Origin: Liolophura sinensis
Lineage: Eukaryota; Mollusca; Polyplacophora; Chitonida; Chitonidae
Direction: 5' to 3'
NCBI RefSeq assembly: GCF_032854445.1
Contig: NC_088300.1
Span: 44,757,682 to 44,821,681 of the forward strand
Length of the DNA: 64,000 nt
Shown: piece by piece, positions 20,864 to 34,328 of the stretch
Numbering within the stretch: position 1 is the stretch's first letter
How the letters are laid out: every line of letters begins with the position of its first letter
Program-made: the position numbers and the translations under genes
Notes under the pieces: generated by a model
The model's input: the letters and a program-made list of their open reading frames with translations, nothing else
What the model was told of the DNA's origin: nothing
Databases searched by the model: none

Positions 20864-23447
20864 TTTCTCATTTTTGAAATTTATATATGGTCAGTTTTGC
20901 TTAGGATTCCTTAACACACGCTTTTCTTTTAATATTTACCATGGTTTGGCTTAAGGGGCGTTCTTACTAAGGCTTGTGAGAGTTCAAAGCGTTGAAAGAA
21001 CAGAGATATAATTATTACTATATGATATACTTACTTCATCGGAGGTTTACGCCGTACTCAAGATCATTTCACTTATACGAAGGCGGTCAGCGTTATGGTG
21101 GGAGGAAACAGAGCAAATCCCATGGTCCGATTGGCAGTGGTGAAAAGAAGGCTTTAATCAATGGGCCAGAATCCCCTCAATATTTATTTACTTACGGTGC
21201 TTACGGTTTGTGCAAAATCCATAGAACAATAACATTAAGTCGTCAAGTAAAAAAGAGTTTTCAGTCGGCGAGCGTGTATGTTTCCCAGGGATAAAAGACT
21301 TATCTGCAGAGATAATGATATAGATGAGGAGGTAAATGAGCCATTTGGAGTGGTGCGTAAGTACACAGGCGAAGAGCCGATCTTCCGTGGAACGAACAAA
21401 AGTACATGGCTATATAGCTTTGCTACAGAGTTGAAGACTTTGGCGGCAGCCCAGGATTAACCACCCTTGTTCTAGATTTTCATGTGTATGTTTTTAAGTT
21501 TTCGACTTCAAACTATATGCTTGATTCCAAGTCAAGTTTCAGGCATAACTAAAAGTAAATTCAAATACACGAAATTTGCCCATTGTATGTGTGACTCTGG
21601 GGAGTTACAATGCTTTAACAGGGATAGAGACAAACTATGTTGATGTATTTATCCCGTGCACAGCGAAGAAATCCCGGCCATGCGCACTTGAAACAGCTAC
21701 AGTACACTGTACAACGAAATACTACGGTATGGAAAGTAAAACCAGTGGATAGACGACAGCATGATAATTGGTGAATGATGGAATCCCAGGGTGTTGGGAA
21801 TTTACCTCAGTTCTAGTTTTCATGTAAATTCCTTAACAGTAGTAAATTGCACGACCTCGAACAACGTGACTTCAGCAGAGATAGGTTAAAAAATGTAGTA
21901 ATGTAATGTTTTAGAAGTCACTGGTCTAGAATTACTCAACATACTGTATTGTCATCGCATTTAACACACAATAAGATTAAAACGTACTGCATAATTTCCT
22001 CCAACCCATTACTGTCAGTAAGGTTTGTTTACAGTGTCGAGAAGACAGATCTCCAATACTACATGTATATGGGAAGCCAACTGATTTTCAACAGACCAGC
22101 GTTTTATGTTTCTCAGGGATAAAGGACTTACTACAGAGATAATAATACAGAGTCTAGTTATGGCAATCAGAAAGCTTTACACGCGTCATATCGCTATACA
22201 TGCGTCAGAACGCTATACACGGATCCTCTACCCGGCCACCGCCCGGAACGTGACGAGGAAATAGATCACCAGCACAATAATCACTCGGTGTCCATTTCCG
22301 ATGATCCTCACAAAGCTCCGATTTGTGAAGATCTTTGGCCAATTTGCCATAAGATATTTAAAAAACGCTTGTTTTGTCTAGTCCTTCTTTATTGCCGTAG
22401 TCTTTGTTTGTACAAGTTAAAGTTCCATTTAAAACTCGAGATCGGGCTGCAAAACCCGACGTTGAATGTAACATGCAAAAACTCGACACGAAAACTTAGC
22501 GAAGACTTCCAAAACTCGGCGCATAATTTTAGGGGGACTGATACAAGTGGTTTTCTGTGGCACGAAAAGAAAACACCGTATTCAGTAGCCCTCAACCTAA
22601 CCCAGCTATCGAAGGTTTAACGCAAGGCATTGTTGGTGTATAACACCGATTTCACTTCTCGTTGATATGTTAGAGAAGTAATCTATTGAGTTGTAAATAC
22701 ACGGTTTAGCATACAACAGTTCAGGAGTGGCATGTTAACGGCGAGAATTAAGCAGCTTCCGAAAACCTAACACGTTATTTCTCCACCCTACACAGATGTA
22801 GTGAAGTAGATATGGGTTAAAGGTTATCTAGAACAATGTGTGAGTGTTGTTAATGCCACCATCATGGCATCCATCAGGCTTCCATGCAAGCGATGCATCA
22901 ATATGAATTCATAAAGTTCTTTTTATATCACTTTCAACATATTTAAATCAAGAACTACACCATCACTGGCAGTCACGGAAGTTCATGTCTGTTTTTTACA
23001 TCAATCCCAGCGTTGAATAGGAAGCTTTGTTGAGGATCCAGTTTTGCCGAGTGTTTAAGTCTTCATTCAAAGACATTTTTTTTTACTTCTACGACGATTT
23101 GTTTTATTTCTGGAGGAAAACAGGTTTGCCTGTTGTAAACCTCGGGCCTTCTGGAATTTTCCCAAACTGACAAAAAATCCCATGGCAAATTTTTCATCTT
23201 TGCGTTGTAGGGTGTTTGGAAAAATTGTTCTACCATTAGTGACTTAGAACGCTCATTCATGTTCTACGAGTGGTATACGAATGTCAGATTTGGCGCTTAA
23301 ATTTAGGGAATAATTAACTTTTGAAGACTTGCCAAAATTAAAAGAGATTAAAAGGGACCTTTTCCCAAAAAACTGAATGTCCTGTAATTTCCTACTTTAT
23401 AGTTCTTCTGGACACTCTTACTGACATAAAACTAATTTCTGGAATGT

Positions 23448-23782
23448 ATGCATGTATGCATGGAGGTTAACGTCGTACTTAACAGTTTTCAGTCATATTA
23501 CGACGAGGAGTCATAAGGTGTGTGTACTATATTGTGTCTTCTTGTGACTTGCCGAGTACAAGCCGCCAAAGACACCAAGTATGATATCCCACTCAGTGAT
23601 ATTATACTGACACCGGGCCAACCAGTCCTTGTTTCCTCACTCTAAACTCTCAGTGCTGAGCGTCAAACGAGACAGCAGCAAGTACCATTCATACCAAATC
23701 TTTGGCATGACCTGACCCGTGTTGGATCCTGGTGTCTCCCGGCTTCGAGGCGGACAATCTAACCATTAGGCCATGGAAGTGT
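23448..23782 (-). repeat. Type-2 tRNA-derived SINE (unit B)
   Basis: Orthologous insertion to 2870-3212, with the same flanks and head-to-tail order. Confidence 0.7.
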
Positions 23783-24042
23783 TTAATTTCTGGAATGTGC
23801 TGTGCGGGTCTTAAAACGAAACATTTCAAAAATCTTAAAGTTAACCTCTTCGAAAAGTAATCATTATCAAAAATGATACCTTAAATTACTTTTCTGTTTT
23901 TGTGACTTTTTTACAATTTCAAGATCATTCTCAAATTGTGTGAGAAAGCTTGTCAAAGTCAATACAGGTTTATACACTTTAAAAGTTGGCTTGGTGATCG
24001 TTACGTGAATAGTGCTACAAGGTGCGGTATCAAGTGTTCATT

Positions 24043-24085
24043 CCGAAAAACGGAAGTTGTAATAGGGGTCTGTGTCCATGTCTGG
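24043..24085. repeat. Scar of the Mutator-like element in unit B
   Basis: The last 34 bases of the 452-bp repeat (CCGAAAAACGGAAGTTGTAA and the GGGGTCTGTGTC end) remain, followed by the intact target copy CATGTCTGG (24077-24085). Everything from the left flank through the rest of the element is missing. The element or its short form was therefore here before A and B separated, and a deletion then removed most of it. Confidence 0.75.
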
Positions 24086-26259
24086 TAGGGAGCCATTTTT
24101 GGCCACTGAAAATGCAGACATAGTATTTTATCACCGTGGTAACCTCCATGGTGCGTAGTAACACTGGGCAAAAAGTTTTCTGTGTTGTCCAAAACGGATA
24201 AAAATTCTGATATTTATATATTCTAATAAGCAGAGAGATTGAATTTTACTCGAGGCCTGTAACACCTTATGTCAATAGGCAATAGCTCTGGCCAGTTACT
24301 CGTGCACATACTCCTTACAGCGCAAGCGTCGCTCTCTGACCTTCGCTGCTACCACTTGTAAATTTTGTAGAAAAGTCGTGAACAACGACGAGGTCATTAG
24401 TCACAGTGATGATCGAGGCAAGAAGTAGTCACCTTTGTCTCTCATAATACTTCACACACATGCATTCTCTAGAATATGTACAAGCTGATTCTAACCAAAA
24501 CCTGAAACGCTTTCATTGATGAATGCTGAAATATTTTCGCGAGACTGAGCCTAAACTAGCCTATGTGTGTCTTACAGGCTCCAAAGGTGAAACTTGTCTA
24601 TTGGTGGCAGTCATGTGGTAGAGAGCGACGCATGCGCGGTAATCAGTATGACCCGTGCAAACTTCCTCGATTGTCAGAAGCGATAGGACATGTGGGAGGG
24701 CCGTTTGAGAGTCAGGTATGGGCACATGGTATGGTAACTGGTGGACCATAATACGACGACTATAGCACCTAAGGCCGGCCATTACGGGCCCGGTCCCAGC
24801 GATATTTCTCTTTCTTACCATCCCCTCTTCCATTCTCTCCCTTCCGGATAGTCGACTGTATTTAGATTGTATCACTTGTAAAGTTTTGGCTAAATTCTAT
24901 ACAGATATCTACAAATATTCTCCAGCTTGTATTTGTAGGCCTACAACACGGGTATAAGGTCTTCAAAGATATACATGGCACAGGTTCGAAACTAACACAC
25001 ATCTCAACACAATTCACTTGTAAAAAAAAGCCCTTTTTTAAGTGAAAACTATGCTGAGGTGAATGGTGCTTCCTATGTCACTTTCACCCATTCATTAAGC
25101 ACATAGCCACACCGGCCATGTGACATACTGTATGTATATATAGGCAGGTTTGCAGAAATGTTTCTGTCAGTTAATGACATAAGCTATATCGCAGTTCCCA
25201 GTACAACAAAACGTAAATGTATAGATATGTATATTTGTACAACATACTTTGTACTTCTGCATCACTGCAGTATTTGCTCTACAGCTTGTTTACTTAAATT
25301 AAGGGAGGGGTGGGCAGTAGGTATAAAAAAAATAAAAAATAAAAATAAAAAAACACGAGAGATGGTAAAAATCAAAAAAGTTGGTCAATCCCAACTGCTT
25401 TACCCTCTGTTTCCAACTACAGTGACAACCATATTCAAGGTCATCACTCGAAATAAATTAAACTTGCATGTACTGAAGATTCAGATGGATAGTTTTAAAC
25501 CGTAATAGCGATATAAATAAATCGCTCAACTTGCTATATATAAGTAGACAATGGTGCCACAAATGCAATCGTTTCATGTAAATCAATGTTACTGTAGGTT
25601 TGTAGAGTTGTATGCATAGCTAGCTATGTACGTGTGGTTGGTAAAAACTCAGTGTAATGTGTGAAGACTTCGCCGCGTTGTGCTGTGAGGCTGTGTGTTC
25701 CAGGCTGTACTGGATTGTTATATACATGATCATTAAAGGATTTATAATTCTTCAAATCCCATTAGCCAAGAATCAAGTTATGAGACTTACTTTATACTCC
25801 ATTAACTTGTTTTTTCTTGTTAGTGTTCTGAATTTATTGTGTGGCGGTTTACAGACGGGCGAAGTCGTACCATAAAAACACTATACTCTAGTATCGCACA
25901 CCTTTCTGACATCCTGTTTATGGATGTAATACTATAGTAACACCAGTGTGCTGCATCCATCGCTTCCATTAAACTTCATCACGAGAATACTGTTAATGGA
26001 CACGGTATCAAAGTGTTGTAGTGTAATAGAGTGATGGCTACGTGACTCATTGGAGTTACTTCCCTTGGATCTAGAACACACAGGCCTTACAGATTTGTTT
26101 ATGGAGGTACACTCAGGTTTAGCCATGGTGTATGTCTCTGATACTCTCTCCCTACTTACCGCATTTGGTCTCCAGAATTGGAGGATATACTGAACGACTT
26201 TTCAGGAAGCATTGTTTTAGCATAAATCATCTACTAGCTATTTACAGCGCATATGGTGA

Positions 26260-26402
26260 TCAATACTCTGACTTTAGTTCACCGGATGGTCGGGGGTTTC
26301 CCCCGGCATTTTTCCTTTTCCCTCCCACCATAATTCTGACCACCGTCGTATAAGAGAAATGTTCTTGGGAGCAGCCTAAAACACCAATAAAATAAACAAA
26401 AC
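26260..26402 (+). repeat. Type-1 SINE 3' part (unit B)
   Basis: Counterpart of 10295-10442, with the same truncation point and tail. Confidence 0.8.
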
Positions 26403-27289
26403 ACTTTAGATTACATAAACGCATTGAGTTTTCTTACTATTTATGTAGTAGGCTAATTTTGTCAATACGAACCACAAAAATATATATCCCCAAACTGTCG
26501 CGGTGCAATGTTATACCATCATATGCAGCTTGCACTTCTCTCTGCAACATATCAAAAAAAAAACAGACATAAAGACCATCTTCTGAACTATTGCCATTGG
26601 AAGTGACGTCACAGAAATTTATCACCGCGATAACCTCCAGATTAGTCAAAATATTTTCACTAGGTGCAAAATATCTTTGTGTGGCAGTTTTATTCGGCGT
26701 AGAACATTGGACACCATAGTTGGATTTGCGCATGTGTAGCGCATACATAACTTGCACCAATAGACAAGTATGACTTTTGGACAATGTGCGACGCACTTAA
26801 CGTTATTCATGCTAAATCTCATCCAGTCTATACTCAGCATTCATCAATAAAATTTATTCAGGTGTTAGTTGCAATAATAGTGTGAATAGTTCACAGAAAA
26901 GCAAGAGAATGCATGTGTACCTAGTGCACAGAGAACCAATGCTTGAGGCAGATGTTTTGTTACATTACTTCCCATCTCGTTACCACGAACTAAATTACAT
27001 TGTTGTCCAAAATCATGCACATTTCACCATAAACGTTATGCCTGGTCCGTCACCTTTCTTGTCTACACCTATCGTTGATCGGCACATATCGTTGTCATGG
27101 GAACAATGGGTTGAAACAATGCACAGCTACATGTATTTAATTGTCATCAGTATCAGTAAGTATTAGCGCGTGTCATCTTCCCCCTAGAAACAAAACCCAC
27201 GCTTGATGTACACATCACATCAGAGAAATCCACGCATATTTAACACCTGTATAATAATCTCCGCTTATCCTCTTTTCGAAGGCTCAAGT

Positions 27290-28600
27290 GACCTTAATCC
27301 CAAATCAGTGTTAAACCGCATTCTACAACCTTTGTTCCACCTTCAACACATAATCCAGAGAGATAAATGCAGTGTTAGCGTACCGAAAACTAGGTCGTTG
27401 CTGAACTCCACACACCACTGTACAGCCCCTGTTCCACCTTAAGCATATAATCCACGCTGATGAATGCAGTGTTAGCGTACCGAGCACGTTAATGCCAGGC
27501 CACTGCTGAACTACATACCCCACTAAACAGTCTTTGTTCTACCTTGAGCATATAATCCACGCTGATGAATGCAGTGTTAGCGTACCGAACACGTTAATGC
27601 CAGGCCACTGCTGAACTACATACCCCACTAAACAGTCTTTGTTCTACCTTGAGCATATAATCCACGAAGATGAATGCAGTGTTAGCGTACCGTACACGTT
27701 AATGCCAGGCCACTGCTGAACTACATATCCCACTAAACAGCCTTTGTTCTACCTTGAGCATATAATCCACGCTGATGAATGCAGTGTTAGCGTACCGTAC
27801 ACGTTAATGCCAGGCCACTGCTGAACTACATACCCCACTAAACAGTCTTTGTTCTACCTCGAGCATATAATCCACGCTGATGAATGCAGTGGTAGCGTAC
27901 CGTACACGTTAATGCCAGGCCACTGCTGAACTACATACCCCACTAAACAGTCTTTGTTCTACCTTGAGCATATAATCCCCGTGGACGAATGCAGTATTAG
28001 CGTACCGAACACGTTAATGCTAGGCCATTGCTGAACTACATATCCCACACTACAGCCTTTGTTTTACCTTGAGCATATAATCCCCGTGGATGAATGCAGT
28101 ATTAGCGTACCGAACACGTTAATGCTAGGTCATTCCTAAACCATATACCCCACTGTGCAGCCTCTGTTCTACCTTGAGCATGTAATCCACGTAGATGCAT
28201 GCAATGTTAGCGTACCGTATACGTTTATTTCTTAGTCATTGCTGAACTACATACCCCACTGTACAGTATTTCTTCTACCATAAGTCTATAATCGACGTAG
28301 ATGAAGGCAGTGTTAGCGTACCGAACACGGTAATTCTAGGTCATTGCCGAACTACATATACGACTGTACAGTCTTTGTCCTGCCATAAACATATAATCCA
28401 CTTAGATGAATGCAGTGTTAGCCTACCGAACACGTTAATGCTAGATCAATGCCGAACTACATACCCCACTGTACCATGAACATATAATGCACGGAGATGA
28501 ATGCAGTCTTAGAGTACAAAACTATGTAAACCGCGCTATAGCCTTAGTTAAGCCTATAATCCTAAGTAAATGAATACAGCAGTGGCGTACCGTAAACAAA
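27290..28600. repeat. 105-bp minisatellite, expanded allele (unit B)
   Basis: About twelve copies. The anchor ACCTTGAGCATATAATCC recurs at 27541, 27646, 27751, 27856 (ACCTC), 27961, 28066 and 28171, exactly 105 bases each. Copies between ~27440 and 27960 are nearly identical, with CCAGGCCACTGCTGAAC, while outer copies are diverged, which indicates a recent central expansion. Confidence 0.95.
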
Positions 28601-28889
28601 GCAAACATTTATAAATATTGGATTTATGATTATATGTGTGTCTGGTTCAAAAATAATTTTTCTGTTTGATGACATGTGAAGGAACTGGTACGTTAAGTGC
28701 ATGATTGGAGCTTTATGGGTCGCTTGACATGCTACAATTTAGAGTAAAACAGAACTGAAAAAAAAGAAGTAGACTTACGAGTGTCTCAGTAGACGTCACT
28801 CACAGGTATAGTCAGTTTCGCTTCTAGAGGTGCACAGTTTCTTGCACTGGGGTCTATTCCCTGCCTTACCATACTAAGTCCTTTGGCTA

Positions 28890-28975
28890 ATAACTTCTCA
28901 TAATGCTGGCCGCCGTCGTATAGGTGAAATATTCTTGAATATGGCGTAAAGCACCAATCAAATAAGTAAAGAAAT
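28890..28975 (+). repeat. Type-1 SINE 3' fragment
   Basis: CATAATGCTGGCCGCCGTCG, then GTGAAATATTCTTGA and the AAGCACCAATCAAATAAG tail. It is absent from the matching place in unit A. Confidence 0.75.
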
Positions 28976-29597
28976 AATCAATCCGCGTTTCCTCTGTTCT
29001 GTCAACACATGGGCCCTTTCAAAAGTGGATACAATATATGTATTTGAAAGCATATATTTTTGTATACCTAATATTTCATTACTATGTAAAACAAATCAGA
29101 CAGACAAGCATGTACTTATATTAGCATAAGGATCTCAATATTTTCTGGTGAACTCAAACAATCCATATAGTGTACATCTCATGGTTTCCAACTGAAGCAC
29201 TAGTGTAATAGATAAGAGTAAGCCATTCTGTACTCCACTGGTAGGTCAGCAAGTGATATTTGTCACCAGTGTAATCTGTTTCACAAGCCGTGATGCACAT
29301 ATTCGATAACGATTTCCACGCCGGAGCCGTTGAAAAAATACGATGGTAAATGTTTAGACAAACGTTTGGAGAATATCATGATTTCTGCTTTTTGGTGTTA
29401 ATTTATACAGATTACAGTAATTTGCGAAAACACCCAAATCACTTTAAAGGCCTCTCTCATTTCTGATATCATTATAGTGTTACCTGTAAATAGCCTAATA
29501 TGAGATGAAGATAAACGGATCCCAGGTACAATAAAATAAGCACACTCAAAAAATTAATCTGTTAATTCTAACACAAAGTCCATTTTTGTCAGTGATA

Positions 29598-29760
29598 CTT
29601 TATTTATTATTTATTTGATTGGTGTTTTACGCCGTACTCAAAATATTTCACATATACGACGGCGGCAAGCATTATGATGGGAGGAAACTGGGTAGAGCCC
29701 GGGGAAATCCCACGACCAGGTTGCTAACAGACCTTCCCGCTTACGGTGAGAGAACTAGAA
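29598..29760 (-). repeat. Type-1 SINE, 5'-truncated
   Basis: The (TTTA)n tail is followed by TTGGTGTTTTACGCCGTACT and the conserved centre to CAGACCTTCCCGCTTACGG. It is absent from unit A, where the flanking sequences lie close together near 13420-13440. Confidence 0.85.
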
Positions 29761-30721
29761 TATACTCTGCTATTGCAAAAGATTGTTCTACTTAATATCA
29801 CATATTCTATATTTTCAACAAAAAGATTCCATCAGACTAACAAGATTTTATGTTGAATATGACAGCGTATGATGTTACAATAATACAGTACATTCTAGAA
29901 TCACTCAGACAACAGACTTTAAAAGTAACAGATTGATTTTGGAGTGCAGGTGTATAAACCACATCAAGGTGATATCATGGAACAGACGAGATAAATAAAC
30001 TATAACATATTTTCTCTGTACTTTTCGTCTTAATTATATTATATTTATGAATTCGTTTAGGTCATTCAAGCACAGTGGAAAAGTAATGGTGAGAGACTCT
30101 CTCACAGGAAGACTTCAGATTTAAAGACAGGACTTAACAGCCTGGTATATGTACATATGCTAGGATACACTCGGCTTTTCCTCCCAACATTAAGATCAGG
30201 CCCTTATTTTACGAGATCATATATGACATACATATCGCCCACTTAATGGCGTACATCGTCTTGGTTTCAATCCAAACCTTTCGCGAATTCGGTTGTTAGC
30301 GAAGTTTAGGCTGCCGTCAATGCGCGAAGGTATTGATAATAATTAATAATGAATTTGATGTTAATTGTAACAAGGATATTCACGATTAACTGATGCTTTA
30401 TGATTTGAGGTGAGAATTACTGTAGGATTAAAGGGCACATGCTTCCTTAGAGTACGTCTTTGACATGTGGATGACAGCATACTTGAAAAGACCGCGTTCC
30501 AGTTTAGTGGATGATTAAGTACATTTTAAGTCAAAATTAAAAAACCTTGTCTCAAGACTTGGTTTTCGGTAAAAAGGGTTGAAATTTTGACTCATTTGTC
30601 TAAAGATGACATTGAAAAGGTGGTAAACATTTTAATCTGTTCAGCGCCCTAAATATAAGTTCTGAGATTATATTAAAAACTTTTAACTGAAGTCAAAACA
30701 TTCTTTGAGGAATTGGACATT

Positions 30722-30899
30722 GGGGCTGATTCCACGAAGCCATTTCTGACTTAAGCCAAAATGTTAAACCTCAAATCTAAGCGTTGTGGTGACGGAAGTT
30801 GAAGTTTTAACAAATTTTCATTTCTGGAGAACAAAAATAAGCTCCAAAATTGTTGTTCAAGTTTTGTCATATCAGGAATGGCTTTGTAAAATTCACCCC
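30722..30899. repeat. MITE with ~28-bp inverted ends (unit B)
   Basis: The left end GGGGCTGATTCCACGAAGCC and the reverse complement of the right end, GGGGTGAATTTTACAAAGCC, pair imperfectly and continue with CATT-CTGA. It is about 178 bases long with no coding frame. The superfamily is not assigned. Confidence 0.6.
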
Positions 30900-31604
30900 G
30901 CCATCTGTATTTCTGAAGGCTAGGAATAAAGCTGACATCTGATATGGTTGTCATTGCGATCGTCTCGCTTTTCAGACGTGCACGGTCGTGATGATCGGCA
31001 TCATGTCAGCCTAAGCGATATGAAACCACAGGGGGACATCCGGGATTCTCCAGTACAATCTGAAGTCAGTCAATATTGACATTGACCATTGTGCTTTTAA
31101 AGTTAAGCCCAGGACATGTTCTGTTCATCTATATAGCCATGTTCTGGGACATACCATCATCAGATTTCCAGCAAACATCATTGTTTATTACGTCACATGC
31201 TTACTTTACAAGGAAGAACCAGTCATTTAATGAAGGCTTTATTAAAGAAGTAAAATATTCAAAATCACGAAAACTCGTGGTAGCTTCAACCAGGTACAAA
31301 AGGCCAGTTTAACACAGTGTTCGCCCGAGCAAATACACTTCTTTGAAATGTATAAAAGAATACTAACAGCAATGTGATGAGTATCAACTTTGAGAGAATG
31401 TACTCCATGGGTGTTGATGATAGATTTTTGTATTAAACAGTAAACCGAAATGTATACGTAAAACAACGAATTAAGATAAAATTCTTTTTCAAAAATGTTT
31501 ATAACATTTGTAGTTTTCATCGAAGATTTTGGGCTGGGGAGCACTAATTATCATGGCAGCTACAGAAATGCATATACACATGTCCATCGTCACCTCTGTA
31601 TATA

Positions 31605-31672
31605 ATTATGACTGAAAAATTGTTGAGCACGACATTAAACCCCAAGCACTCACTCACTCACTCTGTATATAA
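31605..31672 (+). repeat. Type-3 SINE 3' tail fragment
   Basis: GACTGAAAAATTGTTGAGCA, ACATTAAACCCCAAGC and the (ACTC)n tail match the end of the complete element at 43335-43700. It is absent from unit A at 15600. Confidence 0.75.
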
Positions 31673-31872
31673 TTAAATTCGCATTGGCCGCGGCAGACAC
31701 GAAAATATTTAGGCAAATTACCATCGTCACCTATGTATATATATATCCATCAAACTTCCAATCTACTTAAGCAAAATAATACGGCTTATAGTTCAGAGAG
31801 GAAATGATTCCTATTTCATTACATTTCATTCACCATAGAATGCAGTGATACAAACGAATTTATGTTGTTTAC

Positions 31873-32135
31873 TGAGGGGCCTCCGTGGCTCAGTCTGTTA
31901 GCGCGCTAGTACAGCGTAATAACCTAGAAGCCTCTCACAAATGTGAGCTCAAGTCCAGCTCATGCTGGCTTCCTCTCCGGCCGTAAGTGGGAAGGTCTGG
32001 CAGCAACCTGCGGATGGTCGTGGGTTTCCCCCGGGCTCTGCCCGGTTTCCACCCACCATAATCCTGGCCTCCGTCGTATAAGTGAAATATTCTTGAGTAC
32101 GGGGTAAAACACCAATCAAATAAATAAATAAATAA
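31873..32135 (+). repeat. Full-length type-1 tRNA-derived SINE with target duplication
   Basis: It starts GGGGCCTCCGTGGCTCAGTC (A-box region) and has a B-box-like GAGCTCAAGTCCAGCTC. The conserved centre and TATAAGTGAAATATTCTTGA follow, and it ends in (AAAT)n. ATGTTGTTTAC flanks it at 31862-31872 and 32136-32146. Unit A at 15788-15800 has a single copy of this target and no SINE, which makes it the empty site. Confidence 0.9.
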
Positions 32136-32369
32136 ATGTTGTTTACAAACTAAAGGGGAACAGAAACCCCAAGAGGTTTGTTATAGCCCAGTGTAAATTA
32201 AATCATGATGTATAGGCACTTCTAGACTCAACAGTAACTGATACAACTAAATTTTAACAACATGTATATCATTTGATTACAAATAAAGAGAACACAGTAC
32301 CCACTGTGTCTGTCGCTGCACTGTAAGACAAGTTAACATAACACATTAGTTTTAGTTATTTAATCTACC

Positions 32370-33190
32370 CGCAAAGAAACCGACGATCGAGAAGCCGTGA
32401 TGCCCACAGATAATAAAATCTGAGATGCCATATGTCGTTACCCTTGTACTATATATCCGCAAAAAATAAAAACTGCATATGGAAACAAGCTGGAAATATA
32501 ATAGCCCGGACACGAATATGGATGGACAGACGGAGACAATTACTATACCATAATCTGCTCCGCCTAATGGTAGCGTGCGCATGAAATGGACAAATGTGAG
32601 GTGCAACACATCGTCATATCTGCACCTATGCATCGACCAAAACACAAAACTGAATATGCAAAACTATTGGAGTTGTAGCCCGGACACGAACAGATGGGCA
32701 AGGTTAGGGCCTACTATACCATAGTCTGCTCCACCTAATGACAGTGGGCGTAAACAAATGGACACATGTGAGGCGTGACACATCGTCACATCTTTACCTA
32801 TGTATCGACCAGGATTCTGGTCCTGTGCAAAACAAAAATGGAGTTGTAGCCCTTACACGAAGTTTACGTCGATAGCAGCCATCAGAGAAGTAGAATTCTG
32901 TTTACCATGGCAACTGTGAAATACACAAATGTGTTATGACACATCGCCATCTGTGTCTCTATATATTCACCAAAAACTAAAACTGAATATGGAAAACAAT
33001 TGAAGTTGTAGCCCGGACAGGAAAACATATAATATGTATGGGGATGATAGCAAGTTGATTACCATGGCAACGGTGAAAATGGACACATGAGAGTACCGAG
33101 AAATTATCGCCTCTGTATCTAAGTATCCTGAGAATTAAAATCTGAATATGGAAAACAATTGCAGTTTTAAAAGGCCAGTACAAGCCCAAT
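32370..33190. repeat. ~150-bp degenerate satellite (unit B)
   Basis: Same modules as 15560-17000 (GTAGCCCGGACACGAA, GACACATCGTCACAT, CACCAAAAACTAAAACTG), with different indels between modules. Confidence 0.7.
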
Positions 33191-34273
33191 GTCTAACGAT
33201 ATAGTAGATATCAGGAAAATACCAACCTGGCTACCATACCAACGTATAAAAGGACAAATGTGATAGTTTGTTTCACTTAAAATGTCGCCTTGTATGATCA
33301 ACGCTTACCACTGAAGCAGAAACAAAGTTCGGGTTATTGCTTTTAACCATGCTGATTTTCGTTGTATCTCATTAGCCTAAATATGCGTGCGTAAAACAAC
33401 AGGAATGTAACAGTTTCTCTCTAAAATGTCGCGGTGTTGGACCATCAAACTGTGAACCAAAAACCGGAGAACTACGACATTTTACAATGACACTGACTGT
33501 TTTCATTAGACTGCGAAAGGCAAAATTTTAACGTACAATGTCGATTTCTCGCCATATATTTCAAAGAACAATTTAGTGCCAAAATAGAGCATTTCTCTCG
33601 GCATCAGAGTACATGGAGCAATACCCACAATGGGCTCCCGTATGTTTGCACGTTTTTTGTTAAATCGTTCGAATAACCAGTGTACTTGAATTTAGTGCAT
33701 TTTTACGTCAATGTAAAGCGTATGTTATTCCTTTTGAACCCCTTTTGCTGAGAACCAGATATTGAGCTTTAGTTTGCATTGTCGTATATTTAAACAAGCT
33801 TCTTCATAACATTTCTTTGTTAAATGACGTGAGTTTCATTCATTTGGGTGTGGTGAGGATTTTAGAAAAAAACTATCCCAGCTCCAATTCGGACGAATAA
33901 ACCTCTGGGGTTTTCAATGACAAACCAAACAATAAATGCACTGATATTTTTTAATTATTCTGCCTTCAAATGCCAGGGTCTTTTGCAACTGACAAAGCGC
34001 CCCCCCCCCCCCCCAAACTCCCGTCCCTGTCCCAATCTTGACCCACATATTGATTATGTTTAAAAGTTATATGAACAGTAGTTGCTGTATAGTACTGCAA
34101 GTCTTCTGTAACACCGCGCATACTTGCTGTGGGAGGGGGATATAACAGGTCTTTTTTCATTTGACGGGGGAGCCGGGTTTTTTTTCTTTTTTTTTTGTTT
34201 TCTTTTTTGCTTCATGTTTCGAATGAGTAAATGAGTTGAGCTTTCGATGGATTTCTGATTGAACGTCTTGGTC

Positions 34274-34328
34274 TATATAAGGAGGCTCTGAAACCAGACA
34301 GGCATCCACTTCTGGGAAATCCATAACG
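34274..34328 (+). promoter_or_regulatory. TATA promoter and non-coding exon 1 of copy 2
   Basis: TATATAAGG at 34274-34282; the exon ends AACG at 34328 before GTGAGTAAG. It matches copy 1 base for base. Upstream lie a 15-base C-run (34000-34014) and a T-rich stretch. Confidence 0.75.

Larger units (their letters stand above)
20691..34270. other. Spacer of unit B, no gene seen
   Basis: It parallels 127-18060 of unit A without the large transposon. It holds the repeats and SINEs listed separately. Apart from those, no coding frame with recognisable family motifs was found on either strand. Confidence 0.6.

Noticed and set aside
31873-31960. tRNA-like sequences (also 43335-43410, 53078-53170, 57886-57960)
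   Set aside because: They have A- and B-box-like parts but do not fold as complete tRNAs and continue into SINE bodies and tails.
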